From positions 124,001 to 188,000 of the forward strand of contig NZ_AUDI01000001.1 of the NCBI RefSeq assembly GCF_000425385.1: DNA of 64,000 nt, written 5' to 3'. Position numbers and translations under genes: made by a program. The notes beneath the pieces were generated by a model, which worked only from the letters and a program-made list of their open reading frames with translations, made no database searches and was not told the DNA's origin. Positions 16,343 to 24,800 of this stretch are shown here, one piece after another (position 1 is the stretch's first letter; each line of letters begins with the position of its first letter). The DNA is from Pseudoduganella violaceinigra DSM 15887. Lineage in GTDB: Bacteria; Pseudomonadota; Gammaproteobacteria; Burkholderiales; Burkholderiaceae_D.

Positions 16343-18532
16343 ATGCGCATCGCAAAAATGTTGGCCGTGGCCGCCCTGCTGGGCGGCGTCGCGGTCCAGG
16401 CCAGGCTGTGGGCGGAAGGCGGCAGCCCGGCCACCGTCCCGGAAACGGGCACCGGCATCCCCCTGGCGCCGGCCAAGGCCGCCGCCGTCACCCAGCCCAG
16501 CGCCGCCGGCGCCTGGGGCGGCGTGCGCAGCGGCCAGGAAGCCACGCTGTCCGACCGCGTGGTGGACTACCGGATCGAGGCCAGTCTGGATCCGGTCAAA
16601 CACACTATCGACGGCAAGCAGCGCCTGGCCTGGCGCAACCGCAGCGCGCAGCCGGTGCGCAGCGTCTACCTGCACCTCTACCTGAACGCTTTCCAGAACG
16701 GCAACAGTACCTTCCACACCGAACAGCGCAGGAACGGCAACGGCATCCGCAATAGCGAGTTGAGCAAGGATAACGAGTGGGGCTATACCGAATTGCGCAG
16801 CGTGCAGCAGGGGGGCGCCAAGGTGCCCTGGACCTTCGTGCACCCCGATGGCGGGCCGGCGGCCGACCAGACGGTGGTGCGCATGGACTTGCCGCAGCCG
16901 GTGGCGCCCGGCGCCAGCACCACGCTCGACATCGACTTTTTCGACCAGCTGCCGCGCGTGATGGCGCGCACCGGCTACTTCGACAGCTTCCACCTGGTGG
17001 CGCAATGGTTCCCCAAGATCGCCGTGCTGGAGCTGCCGGGCGAACGCGGCGCCACCGCCGTGCGCTGGAATGCCCATGAATTCCATGCCGAATCGGAGTT
17101 TTACGCCGATTTCGGCAATTACGATGTGACGCTGACCGTGCCCAGGGAGTACACCGTGGGCGCCACCGGCGAGCTGCAAGGCGCGCCGGTCGAAAAAGAC
17201 GGCAAGCTGACCCACCACTATGTGCAGGGCGATGTGCACGATTTCGCCTGGACCGCCGACAAGCACAGCGCCAAGCCCCTCACCGATACCTGGACCGGTC
17301 CGGGCAGTCCGCAAGTGAAGCTCACCGTGCTGTACCCGCAGGAATTCGCCTCCAACGCGGCGCCGGCCATGAAGGCGGCCAAGGATTCGCTGGACTACTT
17401 CTCCCGGACGCTGGGCCCCTACCCCTACAAGACGCTGACGGTCGTGATCCCGCCGCATAACGCCAGCGAAGCGGGCGGCATGGAATACCCGACCTTCTTC
17501 ACGGCCGACAGCTACGCCGGTCTGAAGCCTGATACCGCGGCGGCCGGCTTGCTGGACTTCGTCACGATCCACGAATTCGGCCATGGCTATTTCTACGGCA
17601 TCCTGGCCAGCAACGAATTCGAGGAACCCTTCCTGGATGAAGGCCTGAACGAATTCTGGAACCAGCGCATGATCCGCGACACCGGGCGCAAACTGCACCT
17701 GACCACGCCGTTCCTGCGTTCCATCGGCTTCGCGCCCGTCGTCAATGGCTTCGAGTTCGAGCGCCAGGGCGCCCCGCGCGAAGAGCCGTCCGATCCGCTG
17801 GGCCAGAACGCCTATGACCGCCTGCAAGGCATCGGCCCAGTGTATTCGCGCACCACGCTGGCAATGCACGACCTCGAAGCGCAGCTGGGCAAGGACACCA
17901 TGGAGCGCGCCTTCAAGGAGTACTACCGCCGCTGGAAATTCCGCCATCCTAGCGTGGCCGACTTCCGCGAAACCCTGGCCGATGTCAGCGGCCAGCGCAA
18001 GCTGGTGGAAACCGTGTTCGCGCAGCAGGTGTATAGCGCGACGCGGGTGGACGACCGCATCTCCGCCCTCACCAGCGAAGAAGTGCTGCCGCGCCCGGGC
18101 CTGCAATCGGAGCAAGGCAAGCGCATCGACCTGTCCGAAGAGCAGGCCGACAAACGCGCCGAAGCGCAGCGCGAGGCCTGGGAGAAGGCCCATCCGGACG
18201 CCAAGCCGGGCACGGGCCCCTTCCCTTACCTGACGCGCGTTACCGTGCGCCGCCGCGGCGCCGACGTACCGCAAACGCTGGTCGTCACTTTCGCCGACGG
18301 CAGCAAGGAGACCGTCGCCTGGGGCGGCGAACAGCGCTGGCAGACGTTCGAGTGGACCAAGCCGGTCAAGGCGGTGTCGGCCCAGCTCGATCCGGAAGGC
18401 AAACACCTGCTCGACGTAAGCAAACTCGATGACAGCCGCACTCTGAAGAAAGACGGCAGCGCCTCGCGCCGCTGGACCTTCGACCTGGCCGCCATTATCC
18501 AGTCCTTGATTTCCCTGATCGCCACCGTATGA
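16343..18532 (+). CDS. M1-family zinc metallopeptidase
   Basis: A 729-residue peptidase with a hydrophobic N-terminus (MLAVAALLGGVAVQARLWA), probably a signal peptide or anchor. The zinc site is HEFGH with the third ligand Glu 19 residues after the second His (FLDEGLNE), an exact HExxH-X18-E M1 pattern at about residues 413-436. The exopeptidase motif usually written GAMEN reads GGMEYPTFF here. A Tyr in IGPVYSRTT may be the catalytic Tyr. Residues ~57-260 form the N-terminal beta-sandwich (YRIEASLDPVKHTIDGKQRL). Likely periplasmic or membrane-bound aminopeptidase-like enzyme. The start codon follows GGAGATAT. Its stop overlaps the next gene (ATGA). Confidence 0.9.
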   Translation: MRIAKMLAVAALLGGVAVQARLWAEGGSPATVPETGTGIPLAPAKAAAVTQPSAAGAWGGVRSGQEATLSDRVVDYRIEASLDPVKHTIDGKQRLAWRNRSAQPVRSVYLHLYLNAFQNGNSTFHTEQRRNGNGIRNSELSKDNEWGYTELRSVQQGGAKVPWTFVHPDGGPAADQTVVRMDLPQPVAPGASTTLDIDFFDQLPRVMARTGYFDSFHLVAQWFPKIAVLELPGERGATAVRWNAHEFHAESEFYADFGNYDVTLTVPREYTVGATGELQGAPVEKDGKLTHHYVQGDVHDFAWTADKHSAKPLTDTWTGPGSPQVKLTVLYPQEFASNAAPAMKAAKDSLDYFSRTLGPYPYKTLTVVIPPHNASEAGGMEYPTFFTADSYAGLKPDTAAAGLLDFVTIHEFGHGYFYGILASNEFEEPFLDEGLNEFWNQRMIRDTGRKLHLTTPFLRSIGFAPVVNGFEFERQGAPREEPSDPLGQNAYDRLQGIGPVYSRTTLAMHDLEAQLGKDTMERAFKEYYRRWKFRHPSVADFRETLADVSGQRKLVETVFAQQVYSATRVDDRISALTSEEVLPRPGLQSEQGKRIDLSEEQADKRAEAQREAWEKAHPDAKPGTGPFPYLTRVTVRRRGADVPQTLVVTFADGSKETVAWGGEQRWQTFEWTKPVKAVSAQLDPEGKHLLDVSKLDDSRTLKKDGSASRRWTFDLAAIIQSLISLIATV

Positions 18533-19389
18533 AGCTGACTACCAATCTCAATCGCGCCGGCCGCTCCGCCCTGCAATGGCGCCTGCTGCTGGTCTGGCTG
18601 GCCGCCGTGCTGCTGCCGACCGCCCTGCTGGCCCTGCCCTTCTGGCTCGCCCTGTCGTCCCTGCTGGACCAGTCGGTGCGCGCGCCGGAACTGGCGCACG
18701 CCCTCAACCTCGCCGCAGTTACCGACATCTTCAGCGAAGTGCGCCGCAACGGCACGGCGCTGCAGGCCGGCGGCCTGGCCGCGCTCATCCTGACCTTGCT
18801 GATGTCGCCATTTCTGACCGGTGTCATCGTCACCGCCGCACGCGCGCCGCAGACGGCCACCTTGCGCGAGCTGGCAGCGGGCGGCGTTGCCGAATATCCG
18901 CGCATGTTCCGCATGCTGCTGTGGGCCATCGTACCGCTGGGCATCGCCATCGCCCTGGGCGGCGCGCTGATGGACGCCGCCGAGGACTATGCCGGCAAGG
19001 CGGTGCTGGAATCGGATGCGTCGCCATGGCAGCTGGCGGCGACCATGGCGACCGCACTGCTGGTGCTGCTGGCCAATCTCACGCTGGACGCGGGCCGCGC
19101 CCAGCTGGCCATCGACCGCCGCCGTACCTCCGCGGTCAAGGCCTGGTGGTGGGGCGTCAAGCTGCTGCTGCGCCGCCCCGGCGCCATGCTGGGCAGCTAC
19201 GCCTTGCTGACGGTGGGCGGCCTCCTGCTGGCGGCACTGCTGGCCGTGGCGCGCCTGAATGTGGGCGGCAGCAATGCCTTGCTGCTGCTGGCGGCCTTCG
19301 CGCTGGCGCAGCTGATCGCCTTGACCGTGGCGTGGATGCGCACAGCGCGCCTGTTTGCCCTGATGGCGGTGTCTGCAACAAACCACTGA
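18529..19389 (+). CDS. Multi-spanning membrane protein, cotranscribed with the M1 peptidase
   Basis: A 286-residue Leu/Ala-rich protein with about six membrane helices, including WRLLLVWLAAVLLPTALLAL (residues 17-36), QAGGLAALILTLLMSPFLTG, MFRMLLWAIVPLGIAIALGG and three in the last third. It overlaps the peptidase stop by 4 bases (ATGA), so the two are translationally coupled and probably work together at the membrane. No catalytic motif is visible and I do not recognise the family. Confidence 0.8.
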   Translation: MKLTTNLNRAGRSALQWRLLLVWLAAVLLPTALLALPFWLALSSLLDQSVRAPELAHALNLAAVTDIFSEVRRNGTALQAGGLAALILTLLMSPFLTGVIVTAARAPQTATLRELAAGGVAEYPRMFRMLLWAIVPLGIAIALGGALMDAAEDYAGKAVLESDASPWQLAATMATALLVLLANLTLDAGRAQLAIDRRRTSAVKAWWWGVKLLLRRPGAMLGSYALLTVGGLLLAALLAVARLNVGGSNALLLLAAFALAQLIALTVAWMRTARLFALMAVSATNH

Positions 19390-19408
19390 CAGGCGTATAT
19401 TGGTGGGC

Positions 19409-20197
19409 ATGACGACTTTGCCCACCTTTTTCCTGTCCCACGGGGGCGGCCCATGGCCCTGGATGCGCGAGCAGTTCGGCGGCGCTTACGACCAGCTGGA
19501 TGCTTCACTGCGCGATCTGCCACGCCAGGCCGGCGGCAAGCCGCACGCCCTGCTGGTGGTCACCGCGCATTGGGAGGGACGCGACTTCCTGCTGTCCTCC
19601 TCGGCCAGGCCGCCGATGATCTACGACTACGGCGGTTTTCCGCCGCATACCTACCAGATCCAATATCCCGCGCCGGGTTCGCCTGCGCTGGCGGCGCGCG
19701 CGGCCGAGCTGCTGGGCGGGGGCGCCCGCCTCGATCCCGAACGCGGCCTCGATCACGGCACCTTCAGCGCCATGTATCCGGCCTTCCCGGACGCGGATGT
19801 GCCGATCGTGCAGCTGTCGCTGCGCCATGGACTCGACCCGGCGCAGCACCTGGCTGCCGGCCGCCTGCTGCGGCCCTTGCGCGACGAAGGAGTGTTAATC
19901 GTCGGCAGCGGGCTCAGTTACCACAATCTGCGTGCGTTCAATGCGGCTGGCGCCGAGCCGTCGCAGGCGTTCGATGCCTGGCTGCGCGAGACCATGGCGG
20001 CGGCGCCGGCTGAACGTACTTCACGCTTGCTGGCGTGGGAGCGCGCACCGGCGGCGCGCATGGCGCATCCGCGCGAGGAGCATTTGCTGCCCTTGATGGT
20101 GGCGGTGGGCGCGGCCGAGGATGCGGCGGCGGAGGTGGTGTATCACGAAGACCGCTTCATGGGGGCGTTGGCGGTCAGTAGTTTCAAGCTGGGCTGA
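19409..20197 (+). CDS. DODA-type (LigB-like) extradiol ring-cleavage dioxygenase
   Basis: A 262-residue non-haem iron or zinc enzyme related to YgiD / 4,5-DOPA dioxygenase. ATG 19409 (MTTLPTFFLSHGGGPWPWMR) is the start. Metal ligands are visible as His in FLSHGGGP (~10), His in VVTAHWEGRD (~53), and His in LDHGTFSAM (~115) and LIVGSGLSYHNLRAF (~172). GLSYHNL and DHGTF are family signatures. The natural substrate in bacteria is uncertain; name the family rather than a reaction. It follows the membrane protein gene by 20 bases. A REP-like pair separates it from ylqF. Confidence 0.88.
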   Translation: MTTLPTFFLSHGGGPWPWMREQFGGAYDQLDASLRDLPRQAGGKPHALLVVTAHWEGRDFLLSSSARPPMIYDYGGFPPHTYQIQYPAPGSPALAARAAELLGGGARLDPERGLDHGTFSAMYPAFPDADVPIVQLSLRHGLDPAQHLAAGRLLRPLRDEGVLIVGSGLSYHNLRAFNAAGAEPSQAFDAWLRETMAAAPAERTSRLLAWERAPAARMAHPREEHLLPLMVAVGAAEDAAAEVVYHEDRFMGALAVSSFKLG

Positions 20198-20299
20198 AAC
20201 CGGTAAACCAGTGTCAGACCCGCGGGGTCCGACACTTGATACGCGGCTGCCGCAGGCCAGGGGTCAGACCCTTGGGTCTGACCCCGGTTTACCGGTTTT
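20197..20299. repeat. REP-like palindromes, copy 3 (pair)
   Basis: First unit AAACCGGTAAACCAGTGTCAG...GTCCGACACTT at 20197-20237; second unit GGGGTCAGACCC-TTG-GGTCTGACCCC with GGTTTACCGGTTTT at 20260-20299. The pair lies exactly between the convergent stops of the dioxygenase and ylqF. Confidence 0.85.
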
Positions 20300-20308
20300 C
20301 GCGGCGCG

Positions 20309-21256
20309 TCACGTCCCGCGCTTACCCTTCATGCGCTCGGCCTCTTTCTCGGCCGCCTTGCGCGCGGCTTCTTCCGTCTTGACCCGCTCTTCCTCGGCAT
20401 AGATCGCCAGCGCTTGCGCGCGGGTTGCCGGCGTCTCCAGCGAAATGCGCCCCAGCGCGCCGCTACGGTAGTCCAGCAGCAGCATGTGCGACGCCTTTTC
20501 AAAGTCCCAGTCGCCGCCCTTCAGACGGTAGCTGCGCAGCTGCGCCACGCGCTCGATCAGGGCGACGCCGTCCATGGCCGACACGTCGGCCTTGTAGCGC
20601 GCCTTCAGCATCTCCGGATAGCGTTTCAGCAGTTCCTCCGCCAGCCACACCGCCACCTCCTCCTCGATCAGGGCATTCGCGCCGATCGCGTGCGAAGCCG
20701 CCAGCGCCATGCCGTCGGACGGCATCTCGATCTTCGGCCACAGCAGGCCGGGCGTATCGATCAGCACCGTCTCCATATCGAGATAGATCTTCTGCTGCTG
20801 CTTGGTGACGGCCGGCTCGTCGCCCACCTTGGCCACGCGGCGCTTGAGCAGCGCGTTCATCAGGGTCGACTTGCCGACGTTGGGAATCCCCATGATCATC
20901 ATGCGCAGCGGCTTGATCGCCTCGTTGCGGTGCGGCGCCAGCTTACGCGCCTTGGAGATCACCTTGGCCACGTCGGACGGCTTCTTGGTCGTCATCGCAT
21001 AGGCGGTGACGGTCTTGTCCTGTTCGAAGTGGCGGATCCACGCCGCGGTGGCGTCCGGATCGGCCAGGTCGATCTTGTTCAGGATTTTCAGGCAGGGGCG
21101 CTGGCGGAACTTGCGCAGTTCCTCCACCAGCGGGTTGCAGCTGGCCGCAGGCAGGCGCGCGTCGACCACTTCAATGACGACATCGACGTCGGCCATCTGT
21201 TCCGCCGCCTTTTTCTTGGCGGCGTTCATATGTCCGGGGAACCATTGGATAGACAT
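20309..21256 (-). CDS. ylqF: Ribosome biogenesis GTPase YlqF/RbgA
   Basis: A 315-residue circularly permuted GTPase: the G4 motif NKIDL (about residue 59) precedes G1 GIPNVGKSTLMN (about 123) and G3 DTPGLLWPK. It begins MSIQWFPGHMNAAKKKAAEQ, the YlqF N-terminal signature. These enzymes assist late 50S subunit assembly. The C-terminal ~25 residues are Lys/Glu-rich (EEERVKTEEAARKAAEKEAE), probably a helix contacting rRNA. Confidence 0.93.
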   Translation of the reverse strand: MSIQWFPGHMNAAKKKAAEQMADVDVVIEVVDARLPAASCNPLVEELRKFRQRPCLKILNKIDLADPDATAAWIRHFEQDKTVTAYAMTTKKPSDVAKVISKARKLAPHRNEAIKPLRMMIMGIPNVGKSTLMNALLKRRVAKVGDEPAVTKQQQKIYLDMETVLIDTPGLLWPKIEMPSDGMALAASHAIGANALIEEEVAVWLAEELLKRYPEMLKARYKADVSAMDGVALIERVAQLRSYRLKGGDWDFEKASHMLLLDYRSGALGRISLETPATRAQALAIYAEEERVKTEEAARKAAEKEAERMKGKRGT

Positions 21257-21293
21257 GCTCTTGCCTTACGAATCGAATGAACAATCCGCCATT

Positions 21294-21896
21294 TTACCTC
21301 AAGACCACCCAGCCGAACGAGGTGTCGGTACGGGCGCCACTGGCCTTGGGTGAGATGCCGAAACGACAAGTTTGCAGCCAGCTCACCGCATCGCGCGACA
21401 CGGCAGCTTCGAAATAGCTGGCTTCCGGCATGATGCGCTGCGCCTTGCCATCCGCATCGACCAGGAAGCGCAGCTTGATGGCGGCGCGGCCGTCGGGCCG
21501 CTGGTCGAGGTTATCGTAGCGCAGGAAATGGCGCGAGGCGGCGCAGCTGCCGGGCAGCAGCATGGGGCGCAAGGGCGCCGCGCCTTCCAGCGTCCAGGCG
21601 TACTGGATCGGGAACTGGGTGCCTTCGCGCGCCGCCGCCAGGCCCGGCTTGAAGCGGCAGCGCGCCAACCCGGCCAAGGCCGCCTGGTCGAGAATGGCCC
21701 AGCCGCTGCCCTGTTTTACCTGGGCGTTGCGCACGGCGCCGTCCAGACCGATCTGGAACTGCAGCGCCGTACTGCCTTCGACTTCGTAGCGCAGCGCCTC
21801 GCGCGGCCATTCCGGCGCCGTGCAGCTGGCCGGCGTGGTCAGCGACGCATACGGAAAGACGCTGGCGCCGGCCAGCCCGAGCAGCAGGGACAGCAT
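21294..21896 (-). CDS. Exported TonB C-terminal-like protein
   Basis: A 200-residue protein with a hydrophobic N-terminus (LLLGLAGASVFPYASL), perhaps a signal peptide. Residues ~27-100 resemble a TonB C-terminal domain: C.APEWPREALRYEVEGST, LQFQIGLDGAVRNAQVKQGS, LDQAALAGLARCRFKPGLAA. A second, more diverged half follows (AAIKLRFLVDADGKAQRIM). There is no Pro-rich spacer or clear long anchor, so it is not a full TonB; similar stand-alone proteins exist in Oxalobacteraceae. Four Cys (CTAPEW, ARCRF, GSCAA, QTCRF) may pair. Its start lies 1 base from the histone-deacetylase-like gene, suggesting cotranscription. Confidence 0.75.
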   Translation of the reverse strand: MLSLLLGLAGASVFPYASLTTPASCTAPEWPREALRYEVEGSTALQFQIGLDGAVRNAQVKQGSGWAILDQAALAGLARCRFKPGLAAAREGTQFPIQYAWTLEGAAPLRPMLLPGSCAASRHFLRYDNLDQRPDGRAAIKLRFLVDADGKAQRIMPEASYFEAAVSRDAVSWLQTCRFGISPKASGARTDTSFGWVVLR

Positions 21897-21897
21897 G

Positions 21898-22824
21898 TCA
21901 GATCTCGGCCAGGGCTTTCAGATGGGCCACCACGCTGCGCCCCAGTGCCGACAAGTTATAGCCGCCTTCCAGGCAGCTGACGATGCGGCCCTGCGCATGC
22001 TGGCGCGCCACCGCCATCACCTGCTGCGTCATCCAGGCGTAGTCGGCTTCGACCAGGCCCATGCCGCCCAGGTCGTCCTCGCGGTGCGCATCGAAACCGG
22101 CGGAAATGAAGAGCATCTGCGGCTGGAAGGCGTGCAGCGCGGGCAGCCATTTTTCCTGCACCAGCTGGCGTACCACATCGCCTTTGGAGCCGGCCGGCAC
22201 CGGCACGTTGACGCGGTTCGGCGTCTCCGGCAGCACTTCGGAGTAAGGATAGAAAGGATGCTGGAAGAAGCTGACCATCAGCGCGCGCGGCTCGTCCAGC
22301 AAGGCTTCCTCGGTGCCGTTGCCGTGATGGACGTCGAAGTCCACCACCGCCACCCGCTCCAGGCCGCGCACATCGAGCGCGTGCTTGACGGCGATCGCCA
22401 CGTTGTTGAACAGGCAGAAGCCCATCGGCTCGGTCGGACGCGCATGGTGGCCCGGCGGACGCACCGCGCAAAAGGCGTTGTCGATTTCGCGGTCGATCAC
22501 GGCATCGGTGGCAGCGAGGGCGGCGCCGGCCGCGCGCCGCGCCGCGTTCCAGCTGTGGGCGTTGAGCGAGGTATCGCCGTCGATCGGGTAATAGTCGCCG
22601 CCGGCCGGCAGGTGGTCGCGCACGATGGCGATGGCGTTGGCGCTATGGTTGCGGGCGATCGACGACTCGTCAGCCAGGGGCGCTTCGCGGTGCTCCAGCA
22701 GGCCATCGATCTGGGCATTGATCAACTGGTCGGAAATGGCTTGCAGGCGGGCCGGACATTCGGGATGCCAGTCGCCCATTTCGTGGCGGCGGCAGTCGGG
22801 ATGGCTGTAAATTGCTGTGCTCAT
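21898..22824 (-). CDS. Histone-deacetylase-family zinc hydrolase
   Basis: A 308-residue class II HDAC-like / acetylpolyamine-amidohydrolase-like protein. Zinc and catalytic motifs are visible: RPPGHHA (His-His pair, ~residue 128), VVDFDVHHGNGTEEA (Asp and His, ~163), SAGFDAHREDDLGG (Asp, ~250), and YSEVLPETPNRVNVPVPAGS. Bacterial members deacetylate small amines or acetyl-lysine; the substrate is not apparent. It is divergent from the moxR gene with about 63 bases between the starts. Confidence 0.9.
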   Translation of the reverse strand: MSTAIYSHPDCRRHEMGDWHPECPARLQAISDQLINAQIDGLLEHREAPLADESSIARNHSANAIAIVRDHLPAGGDYYPIDGDTSLNAHSWNAARRAAGAALAATDAVIDREIDNAFCAVRPPGHHARPTEPMGFCLFNNVAIAVKHALDVRGLERVAVVDFDVHHGNGTEEALLDEPRALMVSFFQHPFYPYSEVLPETPNRVNVPVPAGSKGDVVRQLVQEKWLPALHAFQPQMLFISAGFDAHREDDLGGMGLVEADYAWMTQQVMAVARQHAQGRIVSCLEGGYNLSALGRSVVAHLKALAEI

Positions 22825-22887
22825 GAATCGCGTTCTCGCATAGAATGTGTGTCTAATCTACCACGCGGCGCGACGAGTACCCAAACC

Positions 22888-23808
22888 ATGTATACCAAAT
22901 TACACGCCGTAGCACGCCAGGTCGGCCAGGTCATCGTCGGCAAGGAACTGCAGGTGCGCCAGTCCCTGGTTTGCCTGCTGGCCGGCGGCCACTTGCTGCT
23001 CGAAGACTTGCCGGGCGTCGGCAAAACCACCTTGTCGCACGCCCTGGCCATGTCCCTGGGCCTGCAGTTCAACCGCATCCAGTTCACCAGCGACCTGCTG
23101 CCGGCCGATGTGGCGGGCGTGTCGATTTATGAGCGCGAGCTGAGCGCCTTCACCTTCCACCCCGGGCCGATTTTCACGCAAGTGCTGCTGGCCGACGAAA
23201 TCAACCGCGCCACGCCGAAGACGCAGTCCGGCCTGCTGGAGGCGATGGAAGAGCGCCAGGTGTCGGCCGACGGCGTGACGCGCCCGCTGCCCGAACCGTT
23301 CTTCGTCATCGCCACCCAGAACCCGACCCACCAGGTGGGAACCTTCCCCCTGCCCGAGTCGCAGCTGGACCGCTTCCTGATGTGCATTTCGCTGGGCTAT
23401 CCGGACGCCGCCGCCGAACGGGCGCTGCTGATGGGCGAAGACCGCCGCCAGATGCTGAAGCACCTGCAGCCCGCCATGACCCCGGCCGAACTGGCGGCGG
23501 CGCAGCAATCGCTGCGCCAGATCCACGCCGCGCCGGCCCTGATCGATTATGTGCAGGCGCTGGCGCAAGCCTCGCGCCAGAACGGCTTCTTCGCCGAAGG
23601 CCTGAGCCCGCGCGCCGCGCTGGCCCTGCTGCAGGCGGCGCGCGCCTGGGCCGCGATGGAAGGGCGCAACCACGTCATGCCGGAAGACGTGCAGGCCGTG
23701 CTGGTGCCGGTCTGCGCGCACCGCCTGCGTCCGCTCAAGTCGTCGCACGGCACCGCGCTGGCCAGCCGCGACCTGGTGCTGCAGCTGCAAAAATCCGTGC
23801 CGGTATAA
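22888..23808 (+). CDS. MoxR-family AAA+ ATPase
   Basis: A 306-residue AAA+ protein. The start is ATG 22888 (MYTKLHAVARQVGQVIVGKE); the longer open frame is antisense to the HDAC-like gene. Walker A is LEDLPGVGKTTLSHALA (~38-53), Walker B VLLADEINRATPKTQSGLLE (~108), sensor FFVIATQNPTHQVGTFPLPE (~140), as in MoxR proteins that act as chaperones for metal or cofactor insertion and for VWA/DUF58 partners. It starts an operon with a DUF58 protein and a transglutaminase-like protein, an arrangement widely conserved. Confidence 0.94.
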   Translation: MYTKLHAVARQVGQVIVGKELQVRQSLVCLLAGGHLLLEDLPGVGKTTLSHALAMSLGLQFNRIQFTSDLLPADVAGVSIYERELSAFTFHPGPIFTQVLLADEINRATPKTQSGLLEAMEERQVSADGVTRPLPEPFFVIATQNPTHQVGTFPLPESQLDRFLMCISLGYPDAAAERALLMGEDRRQMLKHLQPAMTPAELAAAQQSLRQIHAAPALIDYVQALAQASRQNGFFAEGLSPRAALALLQAARAWAAMEGRNHVMPEDVQAVLVPVCAHRLRPLKSSHGTALASRDLVLQLQKSVPV

Positions 23809-23819
23809 GGTTCCAGCCG

Positions 23820-24800
23820 ATGTTTGCCGCAACGCGGAGATGGCTGATGGGCTGGATCTTCCAGCTCAAGGAGAAGGAACCGGGCGAGGTGCAGCTGGTG
23901 ATGCGGCGCGTTTTCATCCTGCCGACGCGGCCCGGCCTGGCTTTTGTCGGACTGCTGCTGATCATGCTGATCGGCTCCGTCAACTACAACCTGGGCCTGG
24001 GTTTTGTCTTGACCTTCTTCACCGGTTCCTGCGCCGTGGTCGACATGTACATGACAGCCAAGAACCTGGCCTTCCTGCACCTGGCCCCGGGCCGTGCCCA
24101 CCCGGTATTCGCCGGCGACGAGGCCCAGTTCGAACTGCACGTGCGCAATCGCACACCGCGCGACCGCTACGCCGTCTGGCTCGGCTTCCAGGACGAGGGC
24201 GAACCGCGCCAGGCGGTCGACGTGGCCGCCGGCGGCAGCGCCTCGCTGGTGCTGTCGCGCCCCAGCACGGAGCGCGGCTGGCTCGAGGCGCCGCGCGTAC
24301 GCCTGTTCACCCGCTTCCCGCTTGGCCTGTTCGGCGCCTGGGCCTATTGGCGGCCGGACCTGAAAGTGTTGGCCTACCCGCAGCCGGAAGTGGCGCCGCC
24401 GCCGCTGCCCACCAGCGGCGCGGCGCGCGAAGACGGCTACGGCACCGTGGGCCTGGATAATTTTTCCGGCATCCGCAATTACCAGCCGGGCGACCCGATG
24501 CGCCACCTGGCCTGGCGCCAAATCGCGCGCCTGCACCCGGCCGACGGCGGCAACCTGGTGAGCAAGCATTTTGAAGGTGGCGCCGTGTCCGACCTGCTGC
24601 TGGACCTGAACGCGCTGCCGCCCATGCTCGATATCGAAGTGCGGCTGTCGCGCCTGACCGCCTGGGTGCTGGAGGCGGAGCGGCGCGCCGTGCCCTACGC
24701 CCTCCACGCGGGCCACCGGCAGATCGAGCAGGGCCTGGGCGAGGCGCATTGCGCCGCCTGCCTGCGCGCGCTGGCCCTGTACGGCAAGGAGGGGGCATGA
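23820..24800 (+). CDS. DUF58-domain membrane protein
   Basis: A 326-residue protein. The start is ATG 23820 (MFAATRRWLMGWIFQLKEKE), 11 bases after moxR; an upstream extension is only moxR sequence in another frame. Two membrane helices near residues 37-75 (LAFVGLLLIMLIGSVNYNLG and GFVLTFFTGSCAVVDMYMTA) are followed by a soluble beta-rich domain and the DUF58 signature REDGYGTVGLDNFSGIRNYQ, PGDPMRHLAWRQIAR (~210-245). DUF58 proteins pair with MoxR ATPases; function unresolved. The stop overlaps the next start (ATGA at 24797). Confidence 0.9.
   Translation: MFAATRRWLMGWIFQLKEKEPGEVQLVMRRVFILPTRPGLAFVGLLLIMLIGSVNYNLGLGFVLTFFTGSCAVVDMYMTAKNLAFLHLAPGRAHPVFAGDEAQFELHVRNRTPRDRYAVWLGFQDEGEPRQAVDVAAGGSASLVLSRPSTERGWLEAPRVRLFTRFPLGLFGAWAYWRPDLKVLAYPQPEVAPPPLPTSGAAREDGYGTVGLDNFSGIRNYQPGDPMRHLAWRQIARLHPADGGNLVSKHFEGGAVSDLLLDLNALPPMLDIEVRLSRLTAWVLEAERRAVPYALHAGHRQIEQGLGEAHCAACLRALALYGKEGA

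Noticed and set aside
15980..18406. Upstream extension of the TonB receptor frame (about 800 residues)
   Set aside because: This part crosses the riboswitch and is antisense to the M1 peptidase; a signal peptide starts at 15979.
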